Shown here piece by piece: positions 12,116 to 23,878 of a stretch of DNA of 64,000 bases. Position numbers and translations under genes: made by a program. Below the pieces are notes generated by a model. The model had not been told where the DNA came from, made no database searches, and saw nothing but the letters and a program-made list of their open reading frames with translations. The DNA is from Terana coerulea. Lineage: Eukaryota; Basidiomycota; Agaricomycetes; Polyporales; Phanerochaetaceae. Each line of letters starts with the position of its first letter. The stretch's first letter is position 1. The stretch is from positions 124,001 through 188,000 of the forward strand of contig JAKOGH010000763.1 of assembly GCA_024811115.1 (NCBI GenBank), in the 5' to 3' direction.

Positions 12116-12944
12116 GGTGGTGGCTGGACTCGGAGTGGTAGCGTGCTGAACGAGGGCAAGTTGACGGCCGAGCCTGAGCATATGCCTGTTGAGCCTGCAA
12201 GACAAGAGGTTAGGCACGTCCTGCGCGCAGTGAAAGTCAAGACGAACCGCTCTCCAGGCCACAATTGATGCGACGCCGCTTCCTGCAAGGTGTCGGAGTC
12301 ATTAGAACAGCGGTCGTGAGGAGCGGCTCCGCTCGCCCGAGGCGCTCTTTCCTTAGCGGGATGCGGTGGGAATGCAGCGCCAGCGCATGTGCGCGCCACG
12401 ACAGATACCGACAAGTCGGGGTTGTCCAATGCAGAGGGGCGACGGCCGAGTCGGAGTCGGTCGTCGACGTAAGACGGGCGTCTGGATGGTGATGCGCTCT
12501 CCTGGTGCGCCGTCTTGATGCGCTGTTTCAGCGCCAAGACGAAGCCAGCAGCCTGCACCCCGGCACGATGTCGTTCTGCACAGTGACTGTCTACAGAGTT
12601 GCTTCGTTGTGGGCCTCCTCCGAGTCAATGTGCGCACGCGGGTGCGTCACACCTCGGCTCACCGCAGCGCTCACGTCATGCGAATTGGTGAGGTCTGTCG
12701 GGCAGGCGTGCTTGCACACAGCGGAAGGGTGATCCAAGATCGCGCCCGTCGCTCGCAGCAGCCCCCCGCATCGCATCGTGCTGTTAGTATGCGCGCCCTG
12801 CGACGTAGATGATCGCATGCCCGAGCTCGTCCTCAGGCTCAGCATACATATACGTACGCTTTTGTGAACAGAATGGTGTGCACTATACCTAACCCCGACC
12901 CCTCCCTGCTAGCCCCCCACTTGCAGTAGGCAAGACTAACATAC
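12116..12944. promoter_or_regulatory. Divergent promoter region (glycosylase / MDR oxidoreductase)
   Basis: Interval between two divergently transcribed genes, so both promoters must lie here. No TATA box or other named site stands out, and no further gene was recognised. Confidence 0.45.
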
Positions 12945-14324
12945 ATGTCTCACGGCACCATACCCGAAAAGCAGAAAGCGTGGGTCGTCGTCCGGCAGGG
13001 CAAACCCGCAAAGGCACTCGTCTTTGATACAAACGCTGCGGTGCCGAAGACCCTCAAGAAGGGCGAGGTGCTCGTCAGGGTACAGGCCGCCGCCTTGAAT
13101 CCCGTGTATGTCCACCCCATCTCTTCGTCACCAGCGGCCGAAGCTCAGTCAAGGGTGCACGCAGCGGATACAAGATCATGGAGAACATGCCCAGCTTCAT
13201 AGCGCGCCAGGCCCCACGTCTCGGAGCACGACTTCGCGGGCGTCGTCGTCGACGCGAACGGCACCGCGCTGCAGAACGGCCAACAAGTGTACGGGTGGTT
13301 GCCCATCGGTGAGCCGCCTTTCTACCCGCGCCCGTATCCCACACGCACTGACTTGTGTCTCGCGCACACAGGCGTGAAATTCAGCTCGAAACAAGGTGCC
13401 CTCTGCGAGTACCTGCGCATCCCGGCGCAGCTCGTCGTCCCCGCCCAGCCGCCCTCACGCCCACCGAGGCGTCCGGGCTCGGCATCGTCGGGCTCACCGC
13501 GTACCGCGCGCTCTTCCACGACGCGCAGCTCCAGGCGGGCCAGCGCATCTTCATCAACGGCGGGAGCACCTCGGTCGGCATCGCCGCGATCCAGCTCGCT
13601 AAGGCGCTCGGCTGCACGGTCACCGTCAGCGGGAGCACGAAGAAGGAGGCGTTCCTGCGGGGCGTCGGCGCCGACGACGTACGTCTCCCGTCTTCCGCTC
13701 ACAACACTTTCGGCGTAGGCCGCGGCGATGCCCAACATAATTTATTTTTATTTAGTTTGTGGATTACACGAAAGGCCCGATACACGAGCAACTCAGCGCC
13801 AACCCGCCCTCGCCCAAGTTCCACGCGTTCATCGAGGCCGTCGGCAGCTCCGACCCACTGGCTGTACACCAAGTGCGCGGCGTACCTCGCGCCCGGCGGC
13901 GCGTTCGTCAGCGTCGGCCCGCAGCCGCAGATCGGCGGCGGGTACCTCGGCGTGGTGAGGTTGGTGCTGGCGGTGCTCCGGCCGGGGTGGTTGGGCGGCG
14001 TCCGACGGTCGTGGAAGTGAGTGCTTGATTTTTCGTTGTGCGCCGTGGGGCGTAGGTGTTGATGGCGTATGTGGGGCAGGTTGGTGTCTGTGGTGGACCG
14101 ACGCGACGAGCTCGAGGGATTGGCGAAGTACGTCGAAGACGGTAAGCCAATCAGTCCTCTTGAGACGCCTCCTCGTATTGAGACAGCACCCCATGTCAGG
14201 CAAATTGAAACCTGTGGTAGACTCTGTCTTTGCCTTCGAGGACGTGTTGAAGGCGTACGAGCGCATGATGGAAGGCCGCGCGAGCGGGAAGATCGTCGTG
14301 AAGGTCGATCCAACCGTGGAATGA
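12945..14324 (+). CDS. Medium-chain dehydrogenase/reductase (zinc-independent quinone-oxidoreductase type)
   Basis: NAD(P)H-dependent oxidoreductase of about 352 residues. The N-terminal GroES-like domain is seen as KGEVLVRVQAAALNPV, then SEHDFAGVVVDANG and VYGWLPI. The Rossmann domain carries GQRIFINGGSTSVGIAAIQL (nucleotide-binding glycine motif) and AKALGCTVTVSGSTKKE. The C-terminus is VFAFEDVLKAYERMMEGRA / GKIVVKV. The catalytic zinc Cys/His set of alcohol dehydrogenases is absent, so a quinone or enoyl reductase-like activity is more likely; the substrate is unknown. Exons: 12945-13105, 13165-13308, 13372-13678, 13756-14016, 14080-14141, 14200-14324. Three single-base frame breaks occur, at CC 13207-13208 (+1), CCCC 13439-13442 (-1) and GG 13860-13861 (+1). 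Confidence 0.9.
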
Positions 14325-14640
14325 GCCTGAACAGTGCGCAGTGCATATGTTTATTGATACCTGTTATACCCCGTCTCTGTGCACGCTTATGGTATTTCTT
14401 CCCGAATAATCAGAGAGTTTCCCTTGCGTGGTGATACCGCGCGCGCGAGGTATTTACGCGAAGATGAGACAGACACTGCCTATGTGCTGCCGCGTGTCGC
14501 TTTGTCGCAGCCTGCTCGCCCCGTGTCCGCGGTCCGGGTCGCCTCTTCGTCCTGCGTCCTCGGGAATGCGAAGCGTCCTGTGCATCCGGGTGTCCCGATC
14601 CGAGCCGCGGCGCAGACGCCACAAGCGAACCTTCCAGTGT
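14325..14640. other. 3' spacer of the MDR gene
   Basis: Between the MDR stop and the first palindromic repeat unit. It presumably contains the 3' UTR. No gene was recognised. Confidence 0.4.
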
Positions 14641-14679
14641 AGATACGACGTCGCCATACTCACCACCCGCTCTTTTCTC

Positions 14680-16740
14680 CCCAGGCGCCGGGAGCGGATC
14701 TGGCTGCAAAACGAGGTTGGCCAGGCCTCGCTTTACAGCCACACCACGGCTCCCGGCACCTCCCCTCCCTCCTCAGTTTTTTTCGGCCGACCGTCCTGCT
14801 CGAAGCGGAACGTACGGTCAATATGACGAGTTGCGATGCGCAAGCACACGAGGAATACACGCACCCTGGTTTTTACTCGGGCTGCTCGTCCCCCAAGGTG
14901 CTGGTGGTGAATATGGTGGTGCGGCGAGGGTGGCCAGGCCCCGCTGCACCACCACATTCACATCACAGCGCCGCCTCCCTCTCCCTTCCTGTTGGCCGTG
15001 GTCGGCGGTCGCTCTGTGCAATTGAACCGGACAAGAAGATTGTGAGCAAACGAGGTACTGAGAACTGGCGAGCTTACCCTGGTGCAGTCGCGTCAGCGAA
15101 CTATCTAGAGCCGCGCGCACACGGTAGCGCGTGACGACCTGCTGGCGGTGCGACAATGGTAAACACGCGTGCACAAAAATCAGGACGAGTGTGCTACTTA
15201 TCTTCTTGGCCTGGCCAGGCGCTGAGAGCGGGTATGGCTGCAGAGCGAGGCTGGCCAGACCTCGCTTTGCAGCCATACCACAGCTCCCGACGCCTTAGGC
15301 ACCCCTCCTGGTCTTCTTCGGCAGGTCGTCCTGTCGGAAACGCAAAGTACGGTCAACACGACGGGACATAACACACGGGCATACGGGGAGTACATTCACC
15401 TTGGTGTTTTTGCGGGGCCCTTTGCCCCCAGGCGCTGTGAAATGAATGTGGCTGCACAGCGGGGGTGGCCAGGCCCCGCTGTACAACCCCATCCACTTGA
15501 CAGCACCCTCCCTCTCCCGCCCCGGTTGTTCTGTGTATGCTGACTCTTTGGTGAAAGATGTCATGAGCACACGACGCGGTGGGAATCGGCAGGTTTACCT
15601 TTGGCACGGAATAGTCTCGCGACATCCCGAGAGCTAAACGTGCACGATGGCGCGTCCCGACCTAGTAACGGTGTCGCAAGGGTCCTCACTTATGTACAAG
15701 CATAAGCGAAGCGGGCGACTTATCTTCTCCGTCGACCCAGACGCCGGAGCGGATATGGCTGCAACGCGAGGCTGGCCAGGCCTCGCGTTGCAGCCATGCC
15801 ACGACTCCAGGCGCCCTCCGTCCCCGCTGCCTCCCTGTTCGGCTGTGACCGTAGTCGCTCTGCGTAGTGAGCGCACAAGACGTAAAAGTGGGGAGCTCAC
15901 ATGTGGCGAGCTGCACACTCTCGACATCTGTGCAGCTCGGCGCGCATTGTGGCGCACACGGACCTGGGAGCGATGTAACAAGGGTCAGCATTCACATGAA
16001 AAGCACAAGAGGAGTGAGCTACTCATCTTCTTTGTCGGCCCAGGCGCCGGAGCGGATGTGGCTGCGAAGCGAGGCTGGCCAGACCTCGATTTGCAGCCAC
16101 ACCACAACTCCCCGGCGCCGTCCAGTCCTACTGGCCCGTCGTCCGCCGGTCGTCCTGTCCGAAACGGAGGTCCAGGTAAGCATAAGCATACGGAGAGGGA
16201 GGGAATACTCATCTTGCTTCTTCTCATCATTCGAGCGCTCCCTGGATGAGTTTCGCGCGCACAGCGGTGCGTACGGGCCTAGTGACGGCATAGCAAGTGT
16301 CAGCACTCACGTACAAGAGCTAGAGAAGTAAGTCACTCATCTTTTGTCGCTCGTGCGCCCGAAATGGATATGGCTGCAAAGCGAGGCTGGCCAGACCTCG
16401 CTTTACAGCCATACCACAAGTCTTGGCGCCTCACCGCTCGGCCTCCTCCCTCCTCGGCTGTGGTTGTTGCCACTCAGCGTAGTGAGCGCATGGGAAAGGA
16501 AAATGGGGGAACTCACACTCGGTGGGCAATGATCTCGCTAGCTGCGTAGCTCTGCGCGCACTGCGGCGCGTACCGGCCTGGTCATGCTGTAACAGGTGTC
16601 AGCACTTGGATGCAAGCCTGAAGGGAGTGGGCGACTTATCTTCTTCATCGATCCAGGCAACGGAGTGGATATGGCTGCAAAGTGAGGCTGGCCAAACCTC
16701 ACTTTGCAGTCATACCACAACCCCAGATGCCTCTACAGTT
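14680..16740. repeat. Array of eight palindromes on a diverged tandem repeat
   Basis: Eight near-perfect inverted repeats with about 18-nt arms around a constant CTGGCCAG-type centre occur at 14701-14741, 14914-14954, 15231-15279, 15447-15491, 15754-15798, 16057-16101, 16369-16413 and 16670-16714. The typical left arm is TATGGCTGCAAAGCGAGG, with its complement on the right. Outer flanks also pair in several copies (GGCGCCGGAG against CTCCCCGGCGCC in copy 6). Spacing alternates between about 215 and 305 bp, and the DNA between palindromes is itself a diverged repeat, for example GTAGTGAGCGCA in units 5 and 7. Arm changes are compensated on both sides: CAACGCGAGG/CCTCGCGTTG, AAAGTGAGG/CCTCACTTT, TGTGG/CCACA. 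Either a hairpin RNA or palindrome-maintaining gene conversion would explain this. No protein reading frame is shared between units. Confidence 0.85.
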
Positions 16741-17023
16741 CTCAATCTATAGAAAAAAATTAGTGAACACGGTCAGCAAGGGAGGATGGCGTACCTTGGC
16801 GGGTTGGGAACATGTACATATCAATACGTCAGCGCGTGCATGAATAGCGACAAGTTGAATGAAGGACTCACGCGGAACATGCACACTCCCGTCTCGCCTC
16901 CGCCTTGCCCTCGCCCCCCACCACCCTCCGGAGCCGCCTAGATAAAAGCGTATCAGCCATGCGTCTGCGGAGAGGATGCGTATAACGCACCTGCATCAAT
17001 CGCGAATGGTGCCGTCGCCGTGT
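16741..17023. other. Spacer after the palindrome array
   Basis: No gene was recognised. The region links the palindrome array with the direct duplication. Confidence 0.35.
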
Positions 17024-17685
17024 CGACTCTTGAGTCCCCGTCTTCAGTGCGCGCGCGTTGTCGGTCGGTGTCGTCCGTCGGGTGGAAAGAAAAGCACCTA
17101 CCGTTTGCCGAGAGCTGCGACCGTCACTGGGTAATCAGCCCTCAGAGCCCGCTTTCCGGCGGCGAAGGCGAGCGGGTTCGTGCTTGAGTCGTGCTTGAGC
17201 GACCTACGCCGGAGTCGGGCGCGGGGTGTCGAGGCTTATCGACCAAGCCCTCGTCCTGTAAGATGTCAATGGCCATTGCCCGTGCCCCGCCGCTTTCGAC
17301 CCTCACCAGACCGATCCTGAAGGACTCACTGCCTCCACTCTCCATCCCCTCGCCTCCTCCGCCCTGCGGGGCGGAACATGTCAGCCACATCATCGACGGC
17401 AACGACAAAACACATACATCATGTGGTGACCCCCCTGAGGTAGCAGCAGGCTCTTAAAGCTCGAATCTTGCGTCTTGCGTCTTGAAGCCCCTGTCTTGAG
17501 TGCGCACGCGTTGTCGGCTGTTGGTTGTCGTCCGTCGGGTGGAAAGAAATGCACCTACAGTTAGCCGAGAGCTGCGACCGTCACTCGGGTAATCAGCCCT
17601 CAGAATCCGCTTTCCGGCGGCGAAGGCGAGCGGTGTGTGCTTGAGCGACCTGCGCCGGAGCCGGGCGCGTGGTGTTGAGACTTTC
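17024..17685. repeat. Direct duplication of about 210 bp, period 459 bp
   Basis: The segment 17024-17232 is repeated at 17483-17685 with high identity. Shared blocks include CCGTCGGGTGGAAAGAAA, GCCGAGAGCTGCGACCGTCA, AATCAGCCCTCAGA and TTTCCGGCGGCGAAGGCGAG. The spacer is unique sequence. The frames that cross the repeats are short and not conserved between copies, so I do not call a gene. Confidence 0.85.
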
Positions 17686-18754
17686 CGACGGTGTCCGTGT
17701 CCTACATAGTTAGTTATTACTCGCGCTCCTCCCACCGCCTCCTCCTCATCTTCCGCCACCGCCGTACTCGCCACAACCCCGTCAAGAGCCGCCGACCTTC
17801 ACGGGCTGGCCAGGCCTCCGGTCCGCTCTTGACTCTCGACATACTTACTGTCAGGCCAACGCTGTGGATATCCCACTGCATGAGACGATGTGTTCTGGAA
17901 GAGGATGCAAGACACTTACCTCGGGCCGTTAGTGACGTCGCGGTCGGAGGCTTGTCTCCGTCTTGCTCGTCTTCGCCCCCATCTTGAGACCCCCCGCACT
18001 TGGTGTACCCTAGGTGACAGCACATGAGAAAGGAGTGTGGGAAAGGAGGCGGGGGATGGGCTGACCTGGTGGTAAGGGAAGAAGGCGTGAAGAGCCTTCG
18101 CGTCAGCTCTGAGGTTTATATACCCTGCCAGAGGTCTCTCTCGATCGAGAACAACGTGGATGACATTGCCTGTTTTGTGTATGTCAGAGCAGGTAGCGCA
18201 AGCGCAAATGGTGCTCGTGACATCACGGCACTCTGCCGAACGATGCCTGACACTGCTGACGTCGAGGAGGGTGACTGGAGGCTGGTGAGGCTGCCCTAGA
18301 GAATCAATATCGAGTAACAAAGGCTAAGAAGGCTTACTAGCTTCATTTTAAGCCCAGAGTCATCCTCCATGGAAATTAGCACGACTATTACGTCGATATT
18401 TGGGTTCTCGATATGGTGGACGAAGTGCAAGAGCGTGCGAAGCGCCGGCGGCCGACATGAGTCGCGACGCGACGCGACTAAATTGGGCGCTCCGTACTTC
18501 GATCGCCGAATCAAGCCCGAGAAAACATTGTTTCGTGCACGCTTTCAAGCGCATCAAGGTTAACTTACTTTTCTCCCGGATATTGTAGTGTTGAGCACTG
18601 CTAGCAACTTTAAGCGCCATAAGATGGGTATCAGATATGAAAGAAAACACGAGTAGGATAGAACTGCAACATTAAATGTTGTACAGATACAGGACAGTCT
18701 ATGAATATCGATACAAGAGCAGAAGAAATACAGGTCATAAGAATGCATGGCGCG
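17686..18754. other. Intergenic region before the ferric reductase 3' end
   Basis: No gene that I can support. A minus-strand open frame at 17916-18320 has no recognisable domain, no convincing splice pattern and no Kozak-like start. Confidence 0.35.
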
Positions 18755-20982
18755 TCATCGAGTCATGCCGAAGGTCTCGGTGTGCAACGTGACCGACGGC
18801 ATGCCCTTGAGGACATTGACGGGGTTCGTGATATCAGAGGCAAGAGCGCGTGTGACGGACTGCGACAATCCCGAGGGACCAGCGACTGCGAAACAGCGTG
18901 TCAGCGGCCGGAAGCAACACGATGCGAGAAAGCAACTCACCATCCACGGACACCGGGCCAGTCGACGTAGCGATCTCCTCCTGCAGAATCTTGCGCACAC
19001 TCGGGCGGCCGTGCACGATGCGCAGCGCCGAGTACGTCGGCAGCGGCATCTTCACGTCCTTCTCCGAAATCGGTGAGTCCACCGAGATCGGCGAATCTGC
19101 GGAGAAGCTGCCCCGGTCCGACTCCGCGTAGCCCACGCCCGCCATCGGCGGCGTCGGCGGCGTCGAGCCGGTGATGTACACGCGCGGGTCGACCGTGAGG
19201 CCGGTCGTCTGCGCCGCGGCGAGGGCGTCGCTCAGCACCTGCGAGATCCAGCGGACGTGCTCCGCGTCGCGCACGGACCACACGAAGACGACCTTGCGGC
19301 ACGCCGACCGGTTCGCGCGCGCTTTTCTGCGGGGGGACAGGTCAGCGAGGGGCGGAATGCGTAGGTTCGGCAGGGACGTACTGGATTAAGTTGAGCAAGA
19401 GCGGCAGGGCGTATGAGACGCCGGAGCCGCCTGCGATAAGGATGCAGGTAGAGAACTGGGTGAGGTCCGGAGGGCAGCCGTAAGGGCCGTCAACGAGGGC
19501 GGGTACCGTGGTCACCCCAGCGCCCGCCGCTGCATGCTCCCTCAGCCGGCCGGTGAACCCCTCGCGGCCCCGGATGAGGAAGACAACCTCCTTCTCCGCC
19601 GAGCTGTTGGTGCCGTCCAGCGAGTCCGGAATGCTCGCGATGGTGAAGGGGTGTGCCTCCGTCGGGAGGTCGCTGACCGTGGGTAGGATGACGTAGGCGT
19701 GCTGGCCCGGCCGCCAGCTGAACTTGCGGCGGAGCGTGAGCCGGACGGTGTCGGACGACACGAGCTCGACCGTCGCCGTCGTATGCTCCTTCCTGTTCGA
19801 CAACCCGAACCGGTTGTTCCACAGCAGGCGGCCGCCGCGCAACACCCGGTCGAACGCCCAGACGACGAGCGCGGGCCAGAGGTAGTCTCCGAAGCTGCGA
19901 CGCGACGACTCAATAGGGCGGTCGTATGCGGTTATCTGATAAGCACGTACCCTGGGTCCCGGGTGTGGAGGTACCCCGCAATCAGGAAGATACTGCAAAG
20001 AGGGTGAGTGGGGCAAGAGTGAATGGATAAAGTCCGAGGCTTACCCGATGAGGATGATGTGCGTGATCAGGAAGAACTCGAAGGCGGCGTTGCGGATGGG
20101 CCGCATTGATAGGATGGCGGCGATGGTGAATGCGGCCAAACCGACTGCACCCCAGCGCATCCAGACGTGGGAGAAGTCGAACTTGGCGGAGAGGCTGTTG
20201 GACAATCAGCTTAACTTATCACATTGAATAACGACAATGCATACCCTCCGGACACACGAGCAATAGCATGCAGCCAGAGGAACAATAGGCATGTCCGGGC
20301 AGCAGCTCGGTGGAGAACGTTGAGCTACAGATCTACTTAGTAGCGCTCGATAGATATCATCAGCGAGGGCTTTACCTTCTCATGGCTCACACCGGTTAGC
20401 CAAGAGATCAAGTTGTTCTTGCCTGCCAACGCGACAACCAAGGGCAACTGACTGGATGCTAGATGGGCGGCGCGATCTTCGAAGAACCAGGTCGTCAGGT
20501 CTTTCGCTGCAGATCACGAAGACCATCAGTGCCTGTGATCACGACCTGGGGTAAGAGGAACTCACTGTCGATCAGGAGAAAGACGAGCATGACTGCGATG
20601 TAGCCGAGGATGAAGAGAAGCTCCGCCACGGAGGCGACGGACCCAGGGCCGATCGGGATGCTGAGGCGGAAGGCGACCACTCTGAACGCAGACGCAAAAG
20701 CCGCGGGTATTCTTCTCCAGGACACCCTACCGTTACGCCCGGGCTGCACAATCTCGAGAGCGTGCTTCTCGTCCGTCGCAGGCTTAGCAGTGGAGCGACG
20801 GAACAGCAGGGGGAAAGCGCGAAACGGAGGGCCCGGATGAAGGTGAGGAACGCGACGATGCTCGCAAGGAGGATCCACAGATCCTTGACGTATCTCGCCT
20901 GCTTCAGAGCCTTTTCGGCGAGGTCTGCCTTGGTTGGCGAGAAGCGAGCTTCGAGCGCGAGAGGGCGGAGTGACCAGGCCAT
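18755..20982 (-). CDS. Ferric/cupric reductase transmembrane component (FRE/NOX superfamily)
   Basis: Plasma-membrane flavocytochrome of about 616 residues that passes electrons from NAD(P)H through FAD and haem to reduce extracellular Fe(III). Seen in order: an N-terminal membrane helix (LWILLASIVAFLTFI); several more helices, including ELLFILGYIAVMLVFLL; haem-ligand His in NVLHRAAARTCLLFLWLHAI; a second His-bearing stretch (FFLITHIILIGIFLIAGYLH); the FAD motif AHPFTIASIP; the NAD(P)H glycine motif CILIAGGSGVSYALPLL; and the far C-terminal CGPSG-like motif reading VAGPSG. Exons (minus): 20982-20566, 20506-20376, 20324-20245, 20194-20045, 19992-19951, 19894-19382, 19326-18941, 18885-18755. 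One base is missing in the G run 20809-20813 (C run on the coding strand), which splits the first exon. No multicopper oxidase or permease partner is adjacent. Confidence 0.93.
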
Positions 20983-23878
20983 GGCTAGGGATGAGCGAGC
21001 GCGAGCGGATGTCGGGAGGACACTGGCGGACCCCCTCCCGCCGGCACATGGTATTTATACGCACACCGCTGAGCCATAACCAAAACCTCTAGAACATGCG
21101 ATACGGGCCTAAGCAACCTGGCCCTCCAGGAGTAGCTCAGTTATTTCCGGGCAGCATGAGGTCCGGATGACGCTGCGCTGTCGCCCGTCGACCGTTTGCT
21201 CGTCAGGTACTGAGGGAACGAACGTCCAGTTTAAGAAGGTTCCGAAGCGGTGACACACAAGGTGGCTAAACGTCTTCGAATGCTCGGACAATTCAACCCC
21301 AGCTTTGCGGGGGACTCGCGGCGGCAGGTTCTCGAAGACGTCTGGGTTGCAAACGGCGTCAGCGTCTGGGATATTCAGTCGTGCGGTCGCGAAGCCGGCG
21401 TACCATGGTTATCTTGCAGGGGGCGGCTATGCTTCGGGACGAGAACGGTCAAGCTTCGGTTGCAAGAGAGCTTGCGAGGCGTCCATAGCCAATAGCGGGG
21501 CGCGAACCGCGTCAACATGGGGCTGCGCAGGTCTATGCTGCATCGTAGTGCAATTCAGAACGTGCTATGACAGCATAGACGAGGTTTCTATGTCTGGCCG
21601 TCGTGCTTCAGTAGTTCAACGGCATGGCCTAATTGCTACTTCTGCAAAATTAGCTCCTGATTTGCAACGGCGACGACGTTCTATCACGCACGACCTTGTT
21701 CTTATCGCGGTCTCGCCTGGTGGGGCATAGCGAGATGCAGGGCAAGTCCATGTGTCGAGAATTGGGCACCCGCTTCGAGATTATAGGTTGGAGAGGTCTC
21801 GGACATGCTGGTAGTCGGAGGCAGAGTGTGACTGGGTGGAGATAACCGCTCGCCACGGAGATGAGAGGGTAAGTAATCGTATCTGATTAGATCTCGAGGA
21901 CCCCCTATGAAACAGCCCATGTGAACCAAGGCCGAGATCAATTCGAATCTGGTCTCTCGCCACTGATCCGTTCGCTCAACCACCATCTGGAAAACGCAAC
22001 GACTCATATCTGCGAGCTGTCCGGTACAGCGCACGCCGCCAAGAAAGGAGATAGCCACCTTTAACGCATTATCTGGCTTCTAGGCCGCCCTGGACCTCGA
22101 CGGTAGTGCGCACACCGTGTAGCGGAAACACGCCACCGCTTTGTTGCAGGCTCATCTGCCGCCATGGGAGAATGTGTCTCGTTCAGGGAGCAGGGCACGA
22201 AGCCCGGCACAGCACAGCACCCGAGCTTGCAGTAGAAGCCTGTCCCCAATGTGCCCAGCAGCGCAGGTCATTGGGCCAGAAGGCACGGTGCGCATGCCGC
22301 CGGTTTCGCCATTTCGCATTGTCGCCTGACGCAACCTTGTGAATAGATTATGGCAGACACCGGATGTGGCTGTCGCTGCCTTCGTCACCCGCCGTTGCCC
22401 TATCGCAAGCCGCGGCGGTTGACGCAGCTAATAGCTGATCACAACCGAGGATGTGTAGGTTGAACGACCGATAATGAGCCCTGTGGATTCGCAGGCGGTC
22501 GGTGGCTATCCCTGCCTGTGCGTTCGACGTCGCTGACGCAGGTCCGAGCCAATCTAGTCGCTCGCCGCTGCGCTGTATCTGCCCGTAATTGCGAAGCAGT
22601 CTCCGTCGAGCGGCCACCACTCCTTCTCTCCGACTTTCTGTTCCCGTGAGTGGCGACTTATCACAGGACAGCGACGGATATCGACGGGTGCCTCGACACA
22701 TATGTTCCACTTTTTGCAGTTCTTCCAATCATGAGGACCTCATTAGGGGCCATGCGCAAAGAACCCTATGTTGGAGATGCACGCTGATGGCCTGACTTGC
22801 TGCGCAGCCGTCCGACTTCTCTCTCCGGTCGAAGGGCCATGTTTTCCGCTGCGTTCGTCCGCTCTAGAAAGGATGGCGCGTCTACCATGACATGGCGCAC
22901 TGCAATCCGCCAATCCCTTGGCAATAAATGGTGATTGCGCAGGCGTTATCTCCATCTGCTACATTAGTCATGCTGAAGCCATACCACAGACGTATGGTTC
23001 CTGTTACGCCCAACTTATGTCCTGAATCTTCGCCACCGAAGGATTTGCGGAGCTCGCGATGACTGGCCCATGCCATCGAACGTTGCCTATCCTGACTCTT
23101 CGTCGCCGAAGTCTCCGCCACTGCTCGCACATGCCATGGCCCCAGTAGATGCTTTGCTAGCACTACGAACAGGCATGTCAATAGCACTCAGCTCTCTCCG
23201 ACTCGTGCATTATCTTGCGTAAGCATTCATATCAGCCCTCAACGCCTCCAACAAAGGTACGATATGCTCTCTGTCGGCCTGTGACCAATCTTTTGCTGCA
23301 TGCTACAAGCTGGACGTTGAAATATCGGCTATTTTCCATTCGCACTACCCCACAGAGCTGTTGGCAGACTGCAGCGAACCCATACTGCAAATAGCTACAG
23401 TTGGGAGACCGAATATCTGATTATGCACTTTTGGAGGACACTTGGCGCATACCTGTACGTGAGCACCTTTCAATAGTTGAAGCCTCGCCCTAGCATTGAG
23501 CATTGCTCATGATCGTCCATACTTAGGGTACCGGGCTCTTTTCGAGATCATATGTTCGCTCACCCCAACGACTGAACAGAATGCTCCCAAGTCTGTAGCG
23601 ACCTGCGTCTTTACCTGAACGGTGTACTACCGTTGAGGCAAGTGTACAGATACTATGCCTGTAGCTGACAGTCTACGAACGGCAATTGGTTCGCTCAGTA
23701 CGCTAGTGGACTGACATGGCGGTGATCCCCGCGTGCAGTGACAGTTTGAATTGATGGCGCACAAAAGCTCGACGTCGGTGTGCGCACTGCGAAGCCTTTG
23801 ACTTACGCCGACGTGCATCGCATACTCCATCCCACAATCGCGTTCCAGCCTTGCGTGAATCCTTGCCAGTCGCAGATC
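20983..23878. other. 2.9-kb gene-poor region
   Basis: Promoter of the ferric reductase at the left end and of MND1 at the right end; otherwise no gene was recognised. Frames are short and unspliceable by eye. A weak duplication of a segment around 23010-23070 and 23085-23145 (CTTCGCCACCGAAG against CTTCGTCGCCGAAG) is visible. This could be decayed repeat DNA. Confidence 0.4.

Noticed and set aside
10386..12262. Long open frames on the plus strand and in other phases over the glycosylase gene
   Set aside because: They are GC-driven shadows. Only the minus strand gives the HhH-GPD motifs and consistent splice sites.
14680..16740. Idea of a CRISPR array or a repeat-protein gene
   Set aside because: The units are palindromes in diverged repeats of about 300 bp in a eukaryotic genome, with no cas genes and no spacers of constant length. 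No reading frame survives from unit to unit on either strand.
21930..21970. tRNA-like B-box string (GATTCGAAT on the minus strand)
   Set aside because: No matching A box, acceptor stem or anticodon arm could be built around it.
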